Shown: positions 12,260-31,675 of the stretch, in pieces
Numbering within the stretch: position 1 is the stretch's first letter
Layout: each line of letters opens with the position of its first letter
Source of the DNA: Strongylocentrotus purpuratus
Lineage: Eukaryota > Echinodermata > Echinoidea > Camarodonta > Strongylocentrotidae
DNA: 64,000 nucleotides
Assembly: GCF_000002235.5 (NCBI RefSeq)
Contig: NW_022145610.1
Location: forward strand, 35,386,266-35,450,265
Direction: 5' to 3'
Program-made: the position numbers and the translations under genes
Notes under the pieces: generated by a model
Databases searched by the model: none
What the model saw: the letters and a program-made list of their open reading frames with translations, nothing else
Told to the model about the DNA's origin: nothing

Positions 12260-13554
12260 ATCCGTTTAAACCTAACCTTGCCACGCTTCCCTGCATATTA
12301 ATATTTGAATATATGAATATTTGCGTTGGTACGGTGTGTTGGAGATCAAAATTAAATCGGCCAGATTCTCGACTTAACCAGTATGTCGCAATGATAATGG
12401 ACAATTTATGACCTGGGTAGTCTACGTTACGGTAAGAGGCTAAGGCGGCTTAGGGTAAGCCACCCGATTGTCTCGCAATGTCATTCATTTTCACTAAAAA
12501 TAGCTTTGCACTTGTAATTTTTGTATGAAATCTCATTATTTGATAAATAAATGCATCAGAAATGAAGATTTATGACTAGCGCATGATGCTTGGTTCCTAT
12601 TAAGCCAATCAAATGCAGCGATAGGATAGCAAGGTTAGGTTAAAAAAAGACATGCCCGCGCCCTTGATGCCCACTCCAGCAAGGCATAGGGTCAACGCTA
12701 ATGCGTACTGACCTTTAGCACTGCATACTTGCTGTGAGGCAGGTATTATACACAAATATACACACCACACAATATTGCATAGACTGCACACAATAAGACC
12801 GATCGGCAAATTTGACACTAGTCTAGATCTAGACTAGACTTAGAGTAAAGGAGCCGGTAATCGGCCAGCTCCAGTTTTCGGCCGATTGGTTGGATGCAAG
12901 GTAAAATCACTCTAAAATACATCGCATAATAGCATAACACATATCCCACACATACCATACCATGCCAGTGTCACTGAAGAACCACATTTGCAATGGAAAA
13001 TCACATTTTAGCGATGTACTCGCCGGTCCCGCTACCCAAATCTGAAAAATCGAGTTTCTTACGCGTGTATGTAAGAAATATGGGTACCATAAAATCAGCT
13101 TTATTTCAAGTATTTTTCAGATTAAGAGCCCGATTTTGTGTTAGTCGCAAGCTCAAAAGTATCTCATCGCATGTATTAAATCAATGCAGCCGGACCCTGC
13201 CACGCACACACGATATGTCTGTCTAATTCAGATTCCAACTTCCGATCACCGCTGTGCCTGTCTTCAGCCAGGCGAGCACCAGGGAGCTCCGGCGTGGGAT
13301 ACCTGCTCCGCCCGCTTGTGCTGTACATCAGCGCGGAAACGCACGGCGCGCGCGAGCGCTTCCTATTGACTTTGTACATGCGGCCGTAAACTGAAACGCT
13401 CGGCCGATAACTGGCTCCAAAACAGTGAAAATTGAAATGAATACAATTGCAGAATACCCTACCACGGTTTTACAGAATTAGATCTAGAACTAGTCTATAA
13501 CAGTCTGACAAATATTAGAAATATAGTCTAGAACTAGAGTCTAGGTCTAGAAGC

Positions 13555-13860
13555 CAAATTCCAACGACCATCGACCAACAGTCTGACAAATATATTAGAA
13601 ATTGAAACCAACGACCATCGACCAAATACTATTGAATGGAAGAGTCCAACGACCATCGACCAACAGTCTGACAAATATTAGAAAAAGAGACCAACGACCA
13701 TCGACCAAATAGTGAGGCATATTTGTTTAAAAGAGCCAACGACCAACGACCATCGACCAAGGACTCCCAAATATTAAAAAAGAAGCCAACGACCAACGAC
13801 CATCGACCAAGGACTCCCAAATATTAAAAATGAGGCCAACGACCAACGACCATCGACCAC
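13555..13860. repeat. Minisatellite of CCAACGACCATCGACCA units
   Basis: Irregular 45-60 bp units each contain CCAACGACCATCGACCA followed by a spacer such as ACTCCCAAATATTA or GTCTGACAAATATTAG. The later units gain an extra CCAACGA. It translates on the minus strand into GRWSLV repeats, which is a shadow. Confidence 0.85.
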
Positions 13861-13884
13861 CCACCAATACTAGTCTAGTCTAAG

Positions 13885-14062
13885 CACAAAGCTAATTTTT
13901 CTTTTGTATTTTTAGCACGAGACATTCCACTATTATAAGCACAAAACTATTATTTTTCTTTTGTATTTTTAGAACGAGACATCACTTGTTGATTAAAAAA
14001 GCACAACACTATTATTTTTCTTTTGTATTTTTAGAACGAGACATTACTTGTTGATTAAAATA
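13885..14062. repeat. Tandem array, three units of about 60 bp
   Basis: Units share GCACAAAACTATTATTTTTC, TTTTGTATTTTTAG and ACGAGACAT, with CACTTGTTGATTAAAA between the later units. It is non-coding and lies within the 12841-14695 element, just right of the other minisatellite. Confidence 0.8.
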
Positions 14063-14695
14063 TCTAATAGGGTCTTAGAAAGCAGACTAGCAGTGTAAGA
14101 GAGGGCACAAGGTACAAACAAATATGTGTGTGGGACTATGTACGGGCTGGACATTTTGTGTTACTGAAATGTGCTTAGAATTCAAGTAATTCATCTATTA
14201 AATGACTATAACAGACAATAAACAAGACAAAGGTAAGGACAAGAATCAGTGCTTATCAATATAACAGACATTTTGCATGAAATACCATCAGGAAAGCCAT
14301 CTAAATTTGTCACAAATTAGCGACAAACACACCAAATTCAGCGCTGCAATGACGCACAAAACCGCGTAAAATTCAACTTTTCATCCACCAAATGAATTCA
14401 AACACTTGCATTATACAATCTTCAATACCTGTATCACCGTTATCACAAATAATAAAATCACAATCTATATCTACGGCTAATATATGAAGACTAACGATAT
14501 GGTAGGGTATTCTGCAATTAAGCCTAATATTGTCATGGCAATTCGTGATTTTTTTCTGGGATTCTTTTTTTGTTTAAATAATAATAATATTTGCTTCATG
14601 ATTTGAACAAGAAATGATAATAAATAGGAAGTAAAGAGTCCTAAAAATAGGATTTTGTCTTAAGTGGCCGAAAACGGGCTCCTGGCTTTACTCTA

Positions 14696-15433
14696 CAATT
14701 TGAATTTTTAAATTATTCTTTTTAACATCAGTAAAATGAAAAAAATTATGTATTTTACTGCTATTTAGGTGTCATCAATTGTCACGAAAGTACCGATTTT
14801 GAGTGAAATCAGTTGAGTTTTGTACAGTGGTGTTTGAAATGTTGAGAATCAGCTTTTTCTACACAGCCAGGATAGTAATGCACCTCTGTGTGCTGATGCC
14901 AATTTCACATTAGATTAGGCCCTACACAAAAAGTAACACGTAGGACTGGTCATATTCATACCTAATGTTAAAGGCAAAACCCTTGACTCTAGTTCCTCGA
15001 AATTGGGTGAAGCCATCATCCAACCTGATTGTTTTGAATGTCGTGGGAATGATGAATCCTTGAATACTCGTCTGTGGACTTCATAATCATATCACAAAAC
15101 TCATCTCCATTCGAGTTTATCTACACGTTGTGGTAGGTAGAACAATTGGGTATGAATCGCCAGTTGTAAACCTTTCAACAAAAAATATACGGTATAAATA
15201 AATCATTTTAAACCAAACGATCGAGAACAACTTCATAATTTTGATATGATAATAGCCTTATTACTGAATGGACTAAAATATAACGTATGGATCCTCTACT
15301 AAGCATATTCCCTAATTATGATCACTGGCGTCGCTAGACATCCCCCTCCAAAAAAAAAAAAGGCCATCAATTCGAAGTCTACAAAAGTTTTATAATTTTA
15401 TGTCATACATTTAGCGAATTCCCCCTAGAGACC
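14696..15433. other. No recognised feature
   Basis: This is AT-rich intergenic sequence between two TIR elements. No open frame of interest, no clear repeat and no exon with coding character was seen. A short poly-A run is at about 15350. Confidence 0.4.
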
Positions 15434-15981
15434 TTAAAGGGAAAGTCCACCCCCAAAATAAGTTTGTTTCGATAGAGGCAGAATAATAAGAAAATCAGGT
15501 GAGTGAAAGTTTGAGCAAATTCTGAATGAAAATAAGAAAGTTATGAATTATTGAAGTTGTGATCAATCAAATACAAATTGGCAACTCTGTGACTTATTAT
15601 ACGAGCTCTCCTTCATTTGCTTTGTGCATAATATTCCATAAAATCATGTTTTCTTCATTATTGATGACGGAATATATATTTGTTCCTTGCAGGGGGAGTA
15701 TAGAAACATATTTGCAATTATTATATTTAGGGTGCATGTATGGTTGAAATTTTTCTTGAGGGAAAATGAAAATTTTAGATTTTTTTAGTACTGAGCAAAT
15801 GGAAGTTGAGCTCGCATGATACGTCATAGAGTTGCCAATTTGTGTTTGATTGATCACAACTTCAAAAATCCTAACTTCCTTATTTTTAATCGGAATTTGC
15901 TCAAACTTTCACTGACTTGTTTCTCTCATTTTTCTACTCCTATTAAAACTAACTTAATTTCAGGGTGGACTTTCCCTTTAA
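15434..15981. mobile_element. 548-bp TTAA-flanked element with long TIRs
   Basis: It begins TTAAAGGGAAAGTCCACCC and ends GGGTGGACTTTCCCTTTAA, with TTAA duplicated at both ends. The inverted arms run for roughly 170 bp, with blocks TGAAAGTTTGAGCAAATTC and TGATCAATCAAA having inverse partners near the right end. TTAA target use points to a piggyBac- or Kolobok-like transposase acting in trans (established for those superfamilies; assignment here is inferred). Confidence 0.8.
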
Positions 15982-16379
15982 CATTTCCCATTATAAAAAA
16001 ACGAGAGGGACATTCCTCCTAGCGATGCTTAATTGGAACAATTGATGTTTTAAAGGGCTGCCCGCCCCCCCCCCCCCTCCCGCCCCTCCCCCACCTTCTC
16101 CACACACAGACACACACAGACACGCTCTCACCGGGATGACGGATTCAGAGTTATATATTGACTATATTATCATTGATAATAATTAGATACAGCATGAAGA
16201 ATGGGATTGGATCATCGCCTTACATCAGAGATGCAACCCTTAAAACACCTCCCTGGTCGAATTGATGACAATGTTCAAGTCAATTTAAAAACTGGGGGGG
16301 GGGGGTGGTGGTGGGGGGGGGGCATCCATCACTGGCGTACCTGAGGGGGGCAAGGGGGGCAGAGTGCCCCGGCCCCTGA

Positions 16380-16620
16380 CGGGCTCCAGGAGAAAAAACG
16401 AAAAGGGGGGAAGGGGAAAGGAAAAAAAAGGAGAAAGAGAAAAAAAGGGGAAAGAAAAGAAAAGAAAGGAAAGGAAAGAGAAAGAAAAAAGGAAAAAGGG
16501 AGAGAAAAAAAAGAAAAAAAGAAAAGAAAGAGAAAAAAGGAAAAGGAAAAAAAAAAAAGAAGAAGAAGAGAAAAGGAAGAAAGAGGGAAAAGAAAAGGAA
16601 AGAAACAAAATGGGAAAATT
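16380..16620. repeat. Polypurine (A/G) tract
   Basis: About 230 bases are almost entirely A and G on the plus strand, a potential triplex-forming sequence. It yields artefactual long ORFs on both strands (Lys/Glu-rich on plus, Phe/Ser-rich on minus). It is flanked by G-runs at about 16297-16320 and C/G-runs at 16632-16668. Confidence 0.9.
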
Positions 16621-17039
16621 ATTTTTAAAAAGACCCCCCCCCCCCCGTACGCACGGGGGGGGGGGGGGCAGTTGACCCCAGATATTTTGAAAACGTACAG
16701 TTTTTTTCCTGAAAATGTTTAACAAAGCTCACAAGTAGTGAAGGCCTATACCAAATCCTTAAATTCTACTTTTGAAAAATGCATAAGTACACTCATGACC
16801 AGTTTGGTTGCTCGAACTCCCTTCACTCCTTTTGCTTTTGGGTTTCTTCAAAAACTTTTTATGCATCTTTCCCCGGCCTCCCCCATCAGAAAAATATTCC
16901 GCATACGGCAAAGAAAAAGACAAATGAAAATAGGAAAATATAAGTGATATAACAAATTCGACACTCTTCGCTGGCGCGAGCTGCTTCCAAGCCTATTTTG
17001 TATTAATTGTTTTCACTTGCTCGTCCCCCTGAAAAAAAA

Positions 17040-18835
17040 GAAAAGGATTAGTATTGCCTAGAATACAATTGTGTCTGCCCCGACTGGCCCCGACCTGCAA
17101 CCATGGCAACCATAACACCCAGTTTATGTACCAAATGTTACTAAAAGAGACTAATTCATTTTTTCTCGCTCGCTACGCTCGCTCGCGAATAAATGAAATA
17201 GACATTGCTTTGAAAACAATTGTGCCCACCCTTGACCTGCAACAATATCATTAAAAATGGAAGTGTTTTTTCGCCCTCTCGCCAAAAAGGAAGTGATATC
17301 GTGTTAAACGCAATTGCGCCCATCCCGACCTGCACCAATAAAACCAAGTTTATGTATTAATTTCTATTAAAAGAGAATTGATTTTTTTTTTGCATCGCTA
17401 TGATCGCTCACCAAAACGGAATTGACATTCCTAACAAAATATGTGCGCTCCCTTGCCTGCAACGAAAATCCCAGTAAATAAGTACCGAACGTTATTTTGA
17501 GAGATATTGTTTCCTCGCTCGCCAGAATTGATGAATTGATTGATTTTAGTGATTGATATATGAGTTGATTTGTTTTTTGTTTTACCCTCTCTTGCTACGC
17601 TGTCTTTACAATGAACATCGCTTACAAACATGCTAACCCCAACCTACAACAAATTACCAGTTGATAATTATGTACCAGACGTTAATCAAAGAAAATTTGG
17701 TTTGCTCGCTAGCTACGCTCCCTCGCCAATATGGAATTAACATCACCTTTAACATGATTGTGTAAGCCCCGACCTGCAACAAAAAACCTGAAAATTATGC
17801 ACCAATCATCATTAATTTTGTTTTGCCTGCCCACCAAAATGGGATTGACGTTGGCTTAAACACGATTGTACCCACCCCCGACCTGCAACAATGACACAAA
17901 GTTTATGTACTAATTCATTGAGGACAAATGAACCAAGTTTAATTGGCAATATTATTATTTAAAAAAGAAGCGATTTTTTATTCTTGCTCACTACGCTCGC
18001 TCGCCAAAATGAAATTAACATCGCTAACGTGCCCGCCCTAACATGCAACAACATTAGGCCTACTAGTTAATAATTATGTACCGAACATTATTCAAAGAAG
18101 TTTTGATGTGCTCACTCGCCAAAACGGACTTAACATCACCTTAGACATGATTGTGTAAGCCGCTGACCTGCAACAAAAAAACCTGAAATTTATGAACCAA
18201 TTATCATTACAACATTTTTGCTCGCTCGTTACGCTCGCTCGCCAAAATAGAAATAACATCGCTTTAAATAATCATGTCCCTGACATGGATCAATGAAATC
18301 AAGTTTATGTATACCATGTTCTCACCGTAGAGAAGTGATTTTTTCGCTCGCTAGCTCGTGGAATTATGGGCCCACCACTGACCTGCTACAATATCATTAA
18401 AAATATAAATGTAGGGGGGGGGGGTTGCCTGCCCGCCAAAATGGGATTGAAATTGCCTTACACACGATTGTGCCCGCCCCGACCTGCAACAATGAAACAA
18501 GTTTTATATAGCAATTCATTAAGAGAAAGGTGTATTTTCGCTCGCTCGCTAAAATGGGTATAAAATCACCCTAAACACAATATTGTTCCCGCACCCGGCA
18601 TGGGACAATTGGACCAAGTTTAAGTGGCAAATCTTAAAAAAGAAGGGATTTTTTTCTTGCTCGCTACGCTCGCTTGCAAAAATGAAATTAACGTGGCTAA
18701 CAAATGAATGTGCCCACCCCCGACTTGCAACAATACCGGTTTATATACCAAACGTTACTTAAATATATTTTTTCGCCCGCTCGCTCGCCAGAAGTGAAAA
18801 TTAGCATCGCCTTTTTTTGTTTTGGTTCGATCGCT
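17040..18835. repeat. Divergent tandem satellite, about 126-bp unit, about 14 copies
   Basis: Each unit carries a 'CCCGACCTGCAACAAT' block and many carry a 'CGCTCGCTACGCTCGCTCGCC' type block, plus 'AAGTTTATGTACCAA'. I counted about 14 CTGCAAC-type blocks over 1.8 kb. The units are heavily mutated, so the array is old. No function is apparent. Confidence 0.85.
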
Positions 18836-19108
18836 TGCCCCCCCCCCCCCCTGACGGAATACCCCAGGTACGCCACTGGCATCCATGCATGCAGGGATCA
18901 TATGGTTTTAGACCCCTCCCCTTTCTTTCTTTTATTTGTTCACGGTACTCGCTGATTTCACAAATGGCGTTCCATAATTGTCTCTCTTACGTGTTGACTG
19001 AAACGAATCACGGTGAGTCTTAACAAAATCAGTTCGGACTCAGCTCCATATAACCCATTTTAAAGTACGCATACCTGTATGAAAGTCAAATCTGTAAAGG
19101 CCTAAATA

Positions 19109-20038
19109 ATGTCTGCTCTTTTCGACGATCATCCGATGCATTTTAATGAAGCTCTCGTCAATGTGGTGAAAGTAGAAGTCGGAAGTCCGAGTGAGGTGGG
19201 AGAAGGGCTAGGCTGGCTTGAGGGAGAGGACTGCTCGGGCTCGACCGGGGCCGAAGGATCAGCGGAGGAAGAGGAGTACGATCCGCACTGCCCGCAGCGT
19301 GGTGTAACAGCTGGTGAACCAGACGAGCTCGGATTGGCTAACAACAATGTCAATGACGAAGAGGGTATTGCAAGTCCGACGTTAAGAAGGAGATTAAATC
19401 GAGACGAAATTAATATGAGAACGAGTGGCTTTTACAACAAAAAGGAACTTCAATCCATGGTAGAAGATATCAATGATTCCCGTGTCTCTTTTGAACCATT
19501 CACAGACAAGAAGATCCCTGTTTTTGACCGATTCGTCCAAATCTTTGTCGATGGTAGAAAACAGGAATATACAGCATGTGTTGAGTGCCGCAGCCTTATC
19601 AAGTATTCAACACGCGATGGCACTCGAGGGTTACACCATCACAAATGCCCACACTACAGATCACGCCGACCCAAGGCAAAAAAGGACGACAATAATAGAG
19701 GACCGCAGAAAGAGATAGATGAAGTGATTGAGGAGAAGTCAACAGAAAATGGCAATGTTGTCCCAACCCACACTCCTATCGCAAAAAATGATTGTAAAGA
19801 TCCTCCTATCTTAGAGTTAGACAGTGGCTTAACGGACGTGTTACCTACCAGTAATTCTTCTAGATCTAGTGCTTCCAACATTCCTAAAGTCAACATGATC
19901 CCTTTAAAGAGGGTGCTAGGTGATGCCGGAGGTATCGCTCCTAGGCCAAGATTGAAGAACAAAGTCCGATCCGCAACTTCTTCACCCACAATGGTGATTA
20001 TGGTTTACAATGCATCAGTTTTAAATTGGATGACTTAG
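19109..20038 (+). CDS. BED-type zinc-finger protein, single exon
   Basis: This is a 309-aa ORF with an in-frame TAA six bases before the ATG, so the start is well bounded. Residues 1-100 are acidic and low in complexity. A BED-like finger follows at about residues 135-190: a hydrophobic IPVFDRF start, Cys-x2-Cys (CVEC), an LIKYST..G block, then HHHKCPH supplying the second ligand pair. This arrangement matches the N-terminal DNA-binding finger of hAT transposases and ZBED proteins. A basic PKAKK stretch and a Ser-rich tail follow. No catalytic hAT domain follows in the window, so it is either a domesticated, finger-only derivative or a first exon whose donor I cannot identify. A polyadenylation-like AATAAA is at 20350. 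The ORF lies between SKIV2L (divergent) and ALAD (same strand). Confidence 0.65.
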   Translation: MSALFDDHPMHFNEALVNVVKVEVGSPSEVGEGLGWLEGEDCSGSTGAEGSAEEEEYDPHCPQRGVTAGEPDELGLANNNVNDEEGIASPTLRRRLNRDEINMRTSGFYNKKELQSMVEDINDSRVSFEPFTDKKIPVFDRFVQIFVDGRKQEYTACVECRSLIKYSTRDGTRGLHHHKCPHYRSRRPKAKKDDNNRGPQKEIDEVIEEKSTENGNVVPTHTPIAKNDCKDPPILELDSGLTDVLPTSNSSRSSASNIPKVNMIPLKRVLGDAGGIAPRPRLKNKVRSATSSPTMVIMVYNASVLNWMT

Positions 20039-20880
20039 AGCTGCCTGCATACTACTAATAATACTGCATGTGAATCAACAAAAAAAAAATTGTCTTTCTT
20101 TCATGTTTTTAAAACTCTGCATGTGCCCTGAAGAGCAATTTCTTGTGCCAAATGCATTCATCTTTTACCTGTTGGAGACAGCTCAACATTTCCAACAACT
20201 CATTGTGTGATGAAAATGGACTTAAACAATGCATGTACAGATGATGGAAAATGTTTAATAGAAATGTAATACTGCATCCACTCAATCTCACTGTCTTCAC
20301 TAAGCTTGGTGGCATGTGTCATTACCCCAGCTCCTAGGACCTGGCACGCAATAAACTGATAAACGGTGACTCACACTACGGTACATACATGCATCTCGTG
20401 TGATCTTATCTGTCCTTGCCATATGGTGTTGAGGAATTGCAAATATTTGTCATTGATATAGCCATTAATGTGTACATGTACTGTACATGTGGCAACCCAT
20501 ATGGCTCGGACCTTCTGTAGTCTAGGTATAGATAATAGATATCTTTAATTCATAAGTGCATGATGCTCACATGCATTTCTATTTATAGTGTATGTAATGT
20601 ATGTCAGATAAAGGAGAGACGATCTTCTTACATCATGTGAAATGGTTTTATCACATTCAAAGTTAAACTTTGATTTTTGAAAAATTGAAATATTCTTTGA
20701 ATTAAAAGTATGACAGCAGACAGCATGTACACTTCAAATACATATACTTCATCTTCAAGATAATTTGATAGTTTCTTACAGTGAGAAATTTTCTCAATTT
20801 GCCTCTATTGTAGAGCATATTTGAAAAAATAAGTACATTAAATGAAAAAAACTACAAGCTAAAACACAATTTATCTTATC
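20039..20880. other. No gene recognised; possible 3' UTR of the BED gene
   Basis: This is AT-rich sequence following the BED ORF. AATAAA at 20350-20355 could be its polyadenylation signal. There are no repeats of note and no coding-like exon. Confidence 0.4.
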
Positions 20881-21075
20881 TTAAATCCCCACTGCACTAC
20901 TTATAGCTACTTGCGCCCTCTATATAGCAAACAATGTCTAATCGGTGCCTGTTGGTCCCCCATGATCCCCTTTTTCTTATGTTAATTGAGAGCTGATTTG
21001 ATGAGATAACCATCTGTCAGTGACCTTGAAGGAAGGTCTAATCCCCCTGGCCAAACTAGTGCAGACAGGCTTTAA
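20881..21075 (+). mobile_element. TTAA-flanked MITE (AAAGCC family), copy B
   Basis: This copy begins TTAAATCCCCACTGCACTAC and ends GCAGACAGGCTTTAA, with all the shared internal blocks of the family. It is the cleanest uninterrupted plus-orientation copy. Confidence 0.85.
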
Positions 21076-21700
21076 ATAATAAATACAATCAGTTTTCCTT
21101 TGGCAAATAATTGTGTGTAAAATGTTTATACTTTCCAAGATATATGAATAAATATACTTCAAACTCCTTAAAAAAAACACGTAGATTTGTATACTTCTTG
21201 TGTTACTGGAACATACAACTGATTGTAATGCTAAGAGGGGAAATACATGTAGTTGTACAAATTCAAAAGACATGCTGGAATATACATGTACAGGTGTATA
21301 TACTGCAATATACTGTAAAGTATGTACTAGTGTTTATTTTGTCCTAATATCAGAGTTCATTTTTCTGTGTTTCTTTGTTATTCTCCTACTTGTGTATTAG
21401 TACATCTGTGCTGAGAATGTACATTTTACTCTTTAAAGTTTTAGTCTTTTTCAAATCATGGATATCTCCATAGATCTATTAGACATTCCAATTCAAAGCA
21501 TTTTTTTCTTCAGATTCATAAGTTATATATATATATATATGTTATTCCTTTAGTATTTTTGTTTACATCATTGATATCTCACTAAAATAATAATTACATG
21601 TACATGTAGCATGGGTTCTTTTTTACTAGGACTTTTTACTCATTCAAAAGTTATAATGGGAATATTAACTTTTGACTTCTCTTTTGTTGTTGTTGTTCAT
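21076..21700. other. ALAD 5' flank or first intron, no feature recognised
   Basis: AT-rich sequence with several ACATGTA tracts and a short (AT)n at 21525-21540. The ALAD start exon appears to have a splice acceptor near 21705-21711, so this is probably intron of a 5' UTR. A possible but unproven 5' exon ends at a GTGAGT near 19013. Confidence 0.35.
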
Positions 21701-21768
21701 GTTAGCACAAGAAAAGGCGACTTCGAATTACTGACAACTACCGGTACTTCTTTGGATCCAAACAGAGA

Positions 21769-29473
<7,705 letters not shown>

Positions 29474-30924
29474 AAATGACCAATCATCGTGATTCAAGCA
29501 GTTTTTTATTTTTATATGTTCTTTTATGTGAAGGTACATTGTATGAGTACTTATGATCAAAATGTTCTTGGGAGACCTAGTGATTGAAAATTACATTTGT
29601 CTAAATTGACATAAAAAAGAGAGATATAAATATTATTGAGAAGAAAAGTAAAGATCATTTGGTTTTGAGCAATATCTGTTCTTCCATATGTTTCATATTT
29701 GTGCATTTTGGTTAAAGAGCTTACATGTGATCAATGTTCACTTACTTTAAAGATTTTCCTCTACATCATGTTTTCCATGCAAAGCATGTTTTCAATTATA
29801 TATCTTTCTTATTTTATATATGATCTTTCAATTTTTATTTTTATTCTATTCAAATGCAATTATTGTGATGTGCACATTACAGCATATTCACACTGTACTT
29901 GCCAAAAATGGATAATTTACATTTACAAGCAATTGGTATGAATACTTCATGTAGAAATTTTAATGAATGTAATCAAATTTACTTTGATTATGGTCTTGTA
30001 TCTTTATAAAATATAGAGAATGTAGAATATGTAATGCTTAGTTTCCTTTTATTGTGTAATTTTTTAATTCTGGCCTTTTCTGTACAACGCAATATTTCAT
30101 AGCTTTTAAAAGGCCAAGTCCATGAAGAAAAACAATTGAGCTTTTGTTCTTCTATGTCTTTTTGTTTATAATAGACATTTTGAATATATCATGATTCATG
30201 AAGATAGTATACATGTATTATTCTTAAAAATCTAAGGAACTTTGTATGAATATCCTTCACAAATTATGTTATTTTGTTCTTAAAGAGGCCTGGATTTTGT
30301 TGACCATTTGTTGGAATGATTTGCTTTAAACAAACATTTCATTTCAATGCGCATTGTACTTTCAATCTTACAGTAGGTGACCTTTGACTGTATTTGAAAG
30401 AATAAGGATTTACATGACCTTGTGTAGTACCATTCACAAATGAACGTACATACACACTGTACAATGTCATACAACATTGCCCAAAGAAGGTATTTGATAT
30501 CTCAAAAATGAAATATTCATGTATATTATTTGCAATAAGCCCAGCACTATTTGACCCAATTAAGATCCACATTGAACATGAGCAATCAAAAAACATGAAC
30601 AATATTAATAATCGAGGTTCAGAATACTTATAGTGATGAAGTAACAATATCTGATAGCAAGCTTAATAAAAGGACTAAAATTCAGAACAACCTCGAATCA
30701 TAGTGACGTCATTTCAATTGGGTGATTTAAGCTGATTTGGTATTTTGTTTGTTTTACCTGACTGCTAAGAAAGCATGTGTATCTTTGTAAGAGGACCTTT
30801 CTCTTCCACTGAGTCATCGCACCTCAATTTATAATATTTACAATGAATAGATGTACTGACATTTTGATTGTTAGTATTCATGTCATTATTCAGAACCTCC
30901 ATCACAAAGATGTCATTTGTTTAA
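29474..30924. other. ALAD 3' UTR and downstream flank
   Basis: AT-rich sequence after the ALAD stop. The 3' UTR should occupy its first part. I see no strong polyadenylation signal near the stop; an AATAAA occurs at about 30665. No further gene was recognised; the small ORFs lack coding character. Confidence 0.4.
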
Positions 30925-31270
30925 AGCAACAGCAATTTCTTTAAAAGTCTGATCGCAGAAGGTTCGCATAGTGTGTGACGGTTTTATAGATATTCTACTT
31001 ACATGGCTGTAATACCTATACTTGCTACTCTCCACCCAGGTGTTAAAATGGATACCCGGTAGGATGCGACCGTCATTGTTGGTCAAACAGTTTTTGAGCA
31101 TCGAGTCACACCTGGCTGGAATGCTTCCCAGTGAGTAGAGATTGTGCACAGTGTGTGCGGGCAAGCACTGAATCCAATGACTGGGGTAATAATATATCTG
31201 TAAAGCGCTTAGAGACGTCCGAGATGTATTAAGCGCTATATAAAAGCTGAATATTATTATTATTATTACC
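30925..31270 (+). mobile_element. SINE-like retroposon, 3' end with (ATT)n tail
   Basis: The body contains TTGCTACTCTCCACCCAGGTGTTAAA, and the 3' end has GTAAAGCGCTTAGAGACGTC, AAGCGCTATATAAAAGC and then (ATT)n. This is the same 3' end as at 48961 and, inverted, at 24770. The tRNA head is not recognisable. Confidence 0.65.
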
Positions 31271-31528
31271 TATGTTGATCTCAATTTATTACTCAGACAG
31301 TTAAAGCTAAACTTTAGTACTGGTAATGCGACTGCATTGTGAAAGAAAAGGTGTGAAAGGATCAGAAACAGTTGATCATGTAGCATGTAAGTATTGGTGT
31401 GCACTGCAAGGTTCTGGAGTCATCAAAATCATAATAAATTTGACCGAGTCTTGGTAAAGTAACAAACACTCACATAGAAAGCTATATATGGGACAACACA
31501 CATCGTGTCGGGGATGGTACTACCTTGG

Positions 31529-31675
31529 TTTCCTTGTCTTTCTATGCTCATTACTCAGCCAGTATACATTTTCTTCCAAAATTGTTTGGCACATGTCATT
31601 TATTTGTAATCTTGAACATTCAGTGTAAGTTTCGTTTGATTCTGTGAGAATTAATTTTTTTTTTTTTACCAGTAC
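31529..31675 (+). repeat. Dispersed direct repeat, copy 2 (downstream of ALAD)
   Basis: Partner of 29131-29275, in the same orientation, with scattered substitutions. It ends in a poly-T run before TTTACCAG. Confidence 0.7.

Larger units (their letters stand above)
12841..14695. mobile_element. 1.85-kb non-autonomous TIR element carrying minisatellites
   Basis: The ends are TAGAGTAAAG-GAGCC (12841) and GGCTCCTGG-CTTTACTCTA (14695), with sub-terminal TCGGCC/GGCCGA repeats. An internal inverted pair around TGCAGAATACCCTACCA (about 13449 and 14500) adds a second layer. Inside are two tandem arrays (13555-13860 and 13885-14060). No transposase frame was seen. The short ORFs here are products of the repeats. 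Confidence 0.6.
16331..18880. mobile_element. 2.5-kb TIR element containing purine tract and satellite
   Basis: The left end ACTGGCGTACCTGAGGGGGG (16331-16350) is inverted at the right end as CCCCAGGTACGCCACTGG (18863-18880). Both termini abut poly-G/poly-C runs. The inside is a purine-strand tract at the left and a divergent tandem satellite filling the rest. No transposase frame was seen. Confidence 0.6.

Noticed and set aside
13629..13820. GRWSLV-repeat peptide
   Set aside because: Reading of a minisatellite with irregular unit length; no gene context.
16285..16725. Long Phe/Ser/Pro-rich and Lys/Glu-rich ORFs on opposite strands
   Set aside because: Translation of a purine/pyrimidine simple-sequence tract flanked by G-runs; no codon structure and no splice or start context.
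17040..18835. CRISPR-like array
   Set aside because: Units are about 126 bp, divergent along their whole length and lack the repeat/unique-spacer pattern; this is a eukaryotic satellite.
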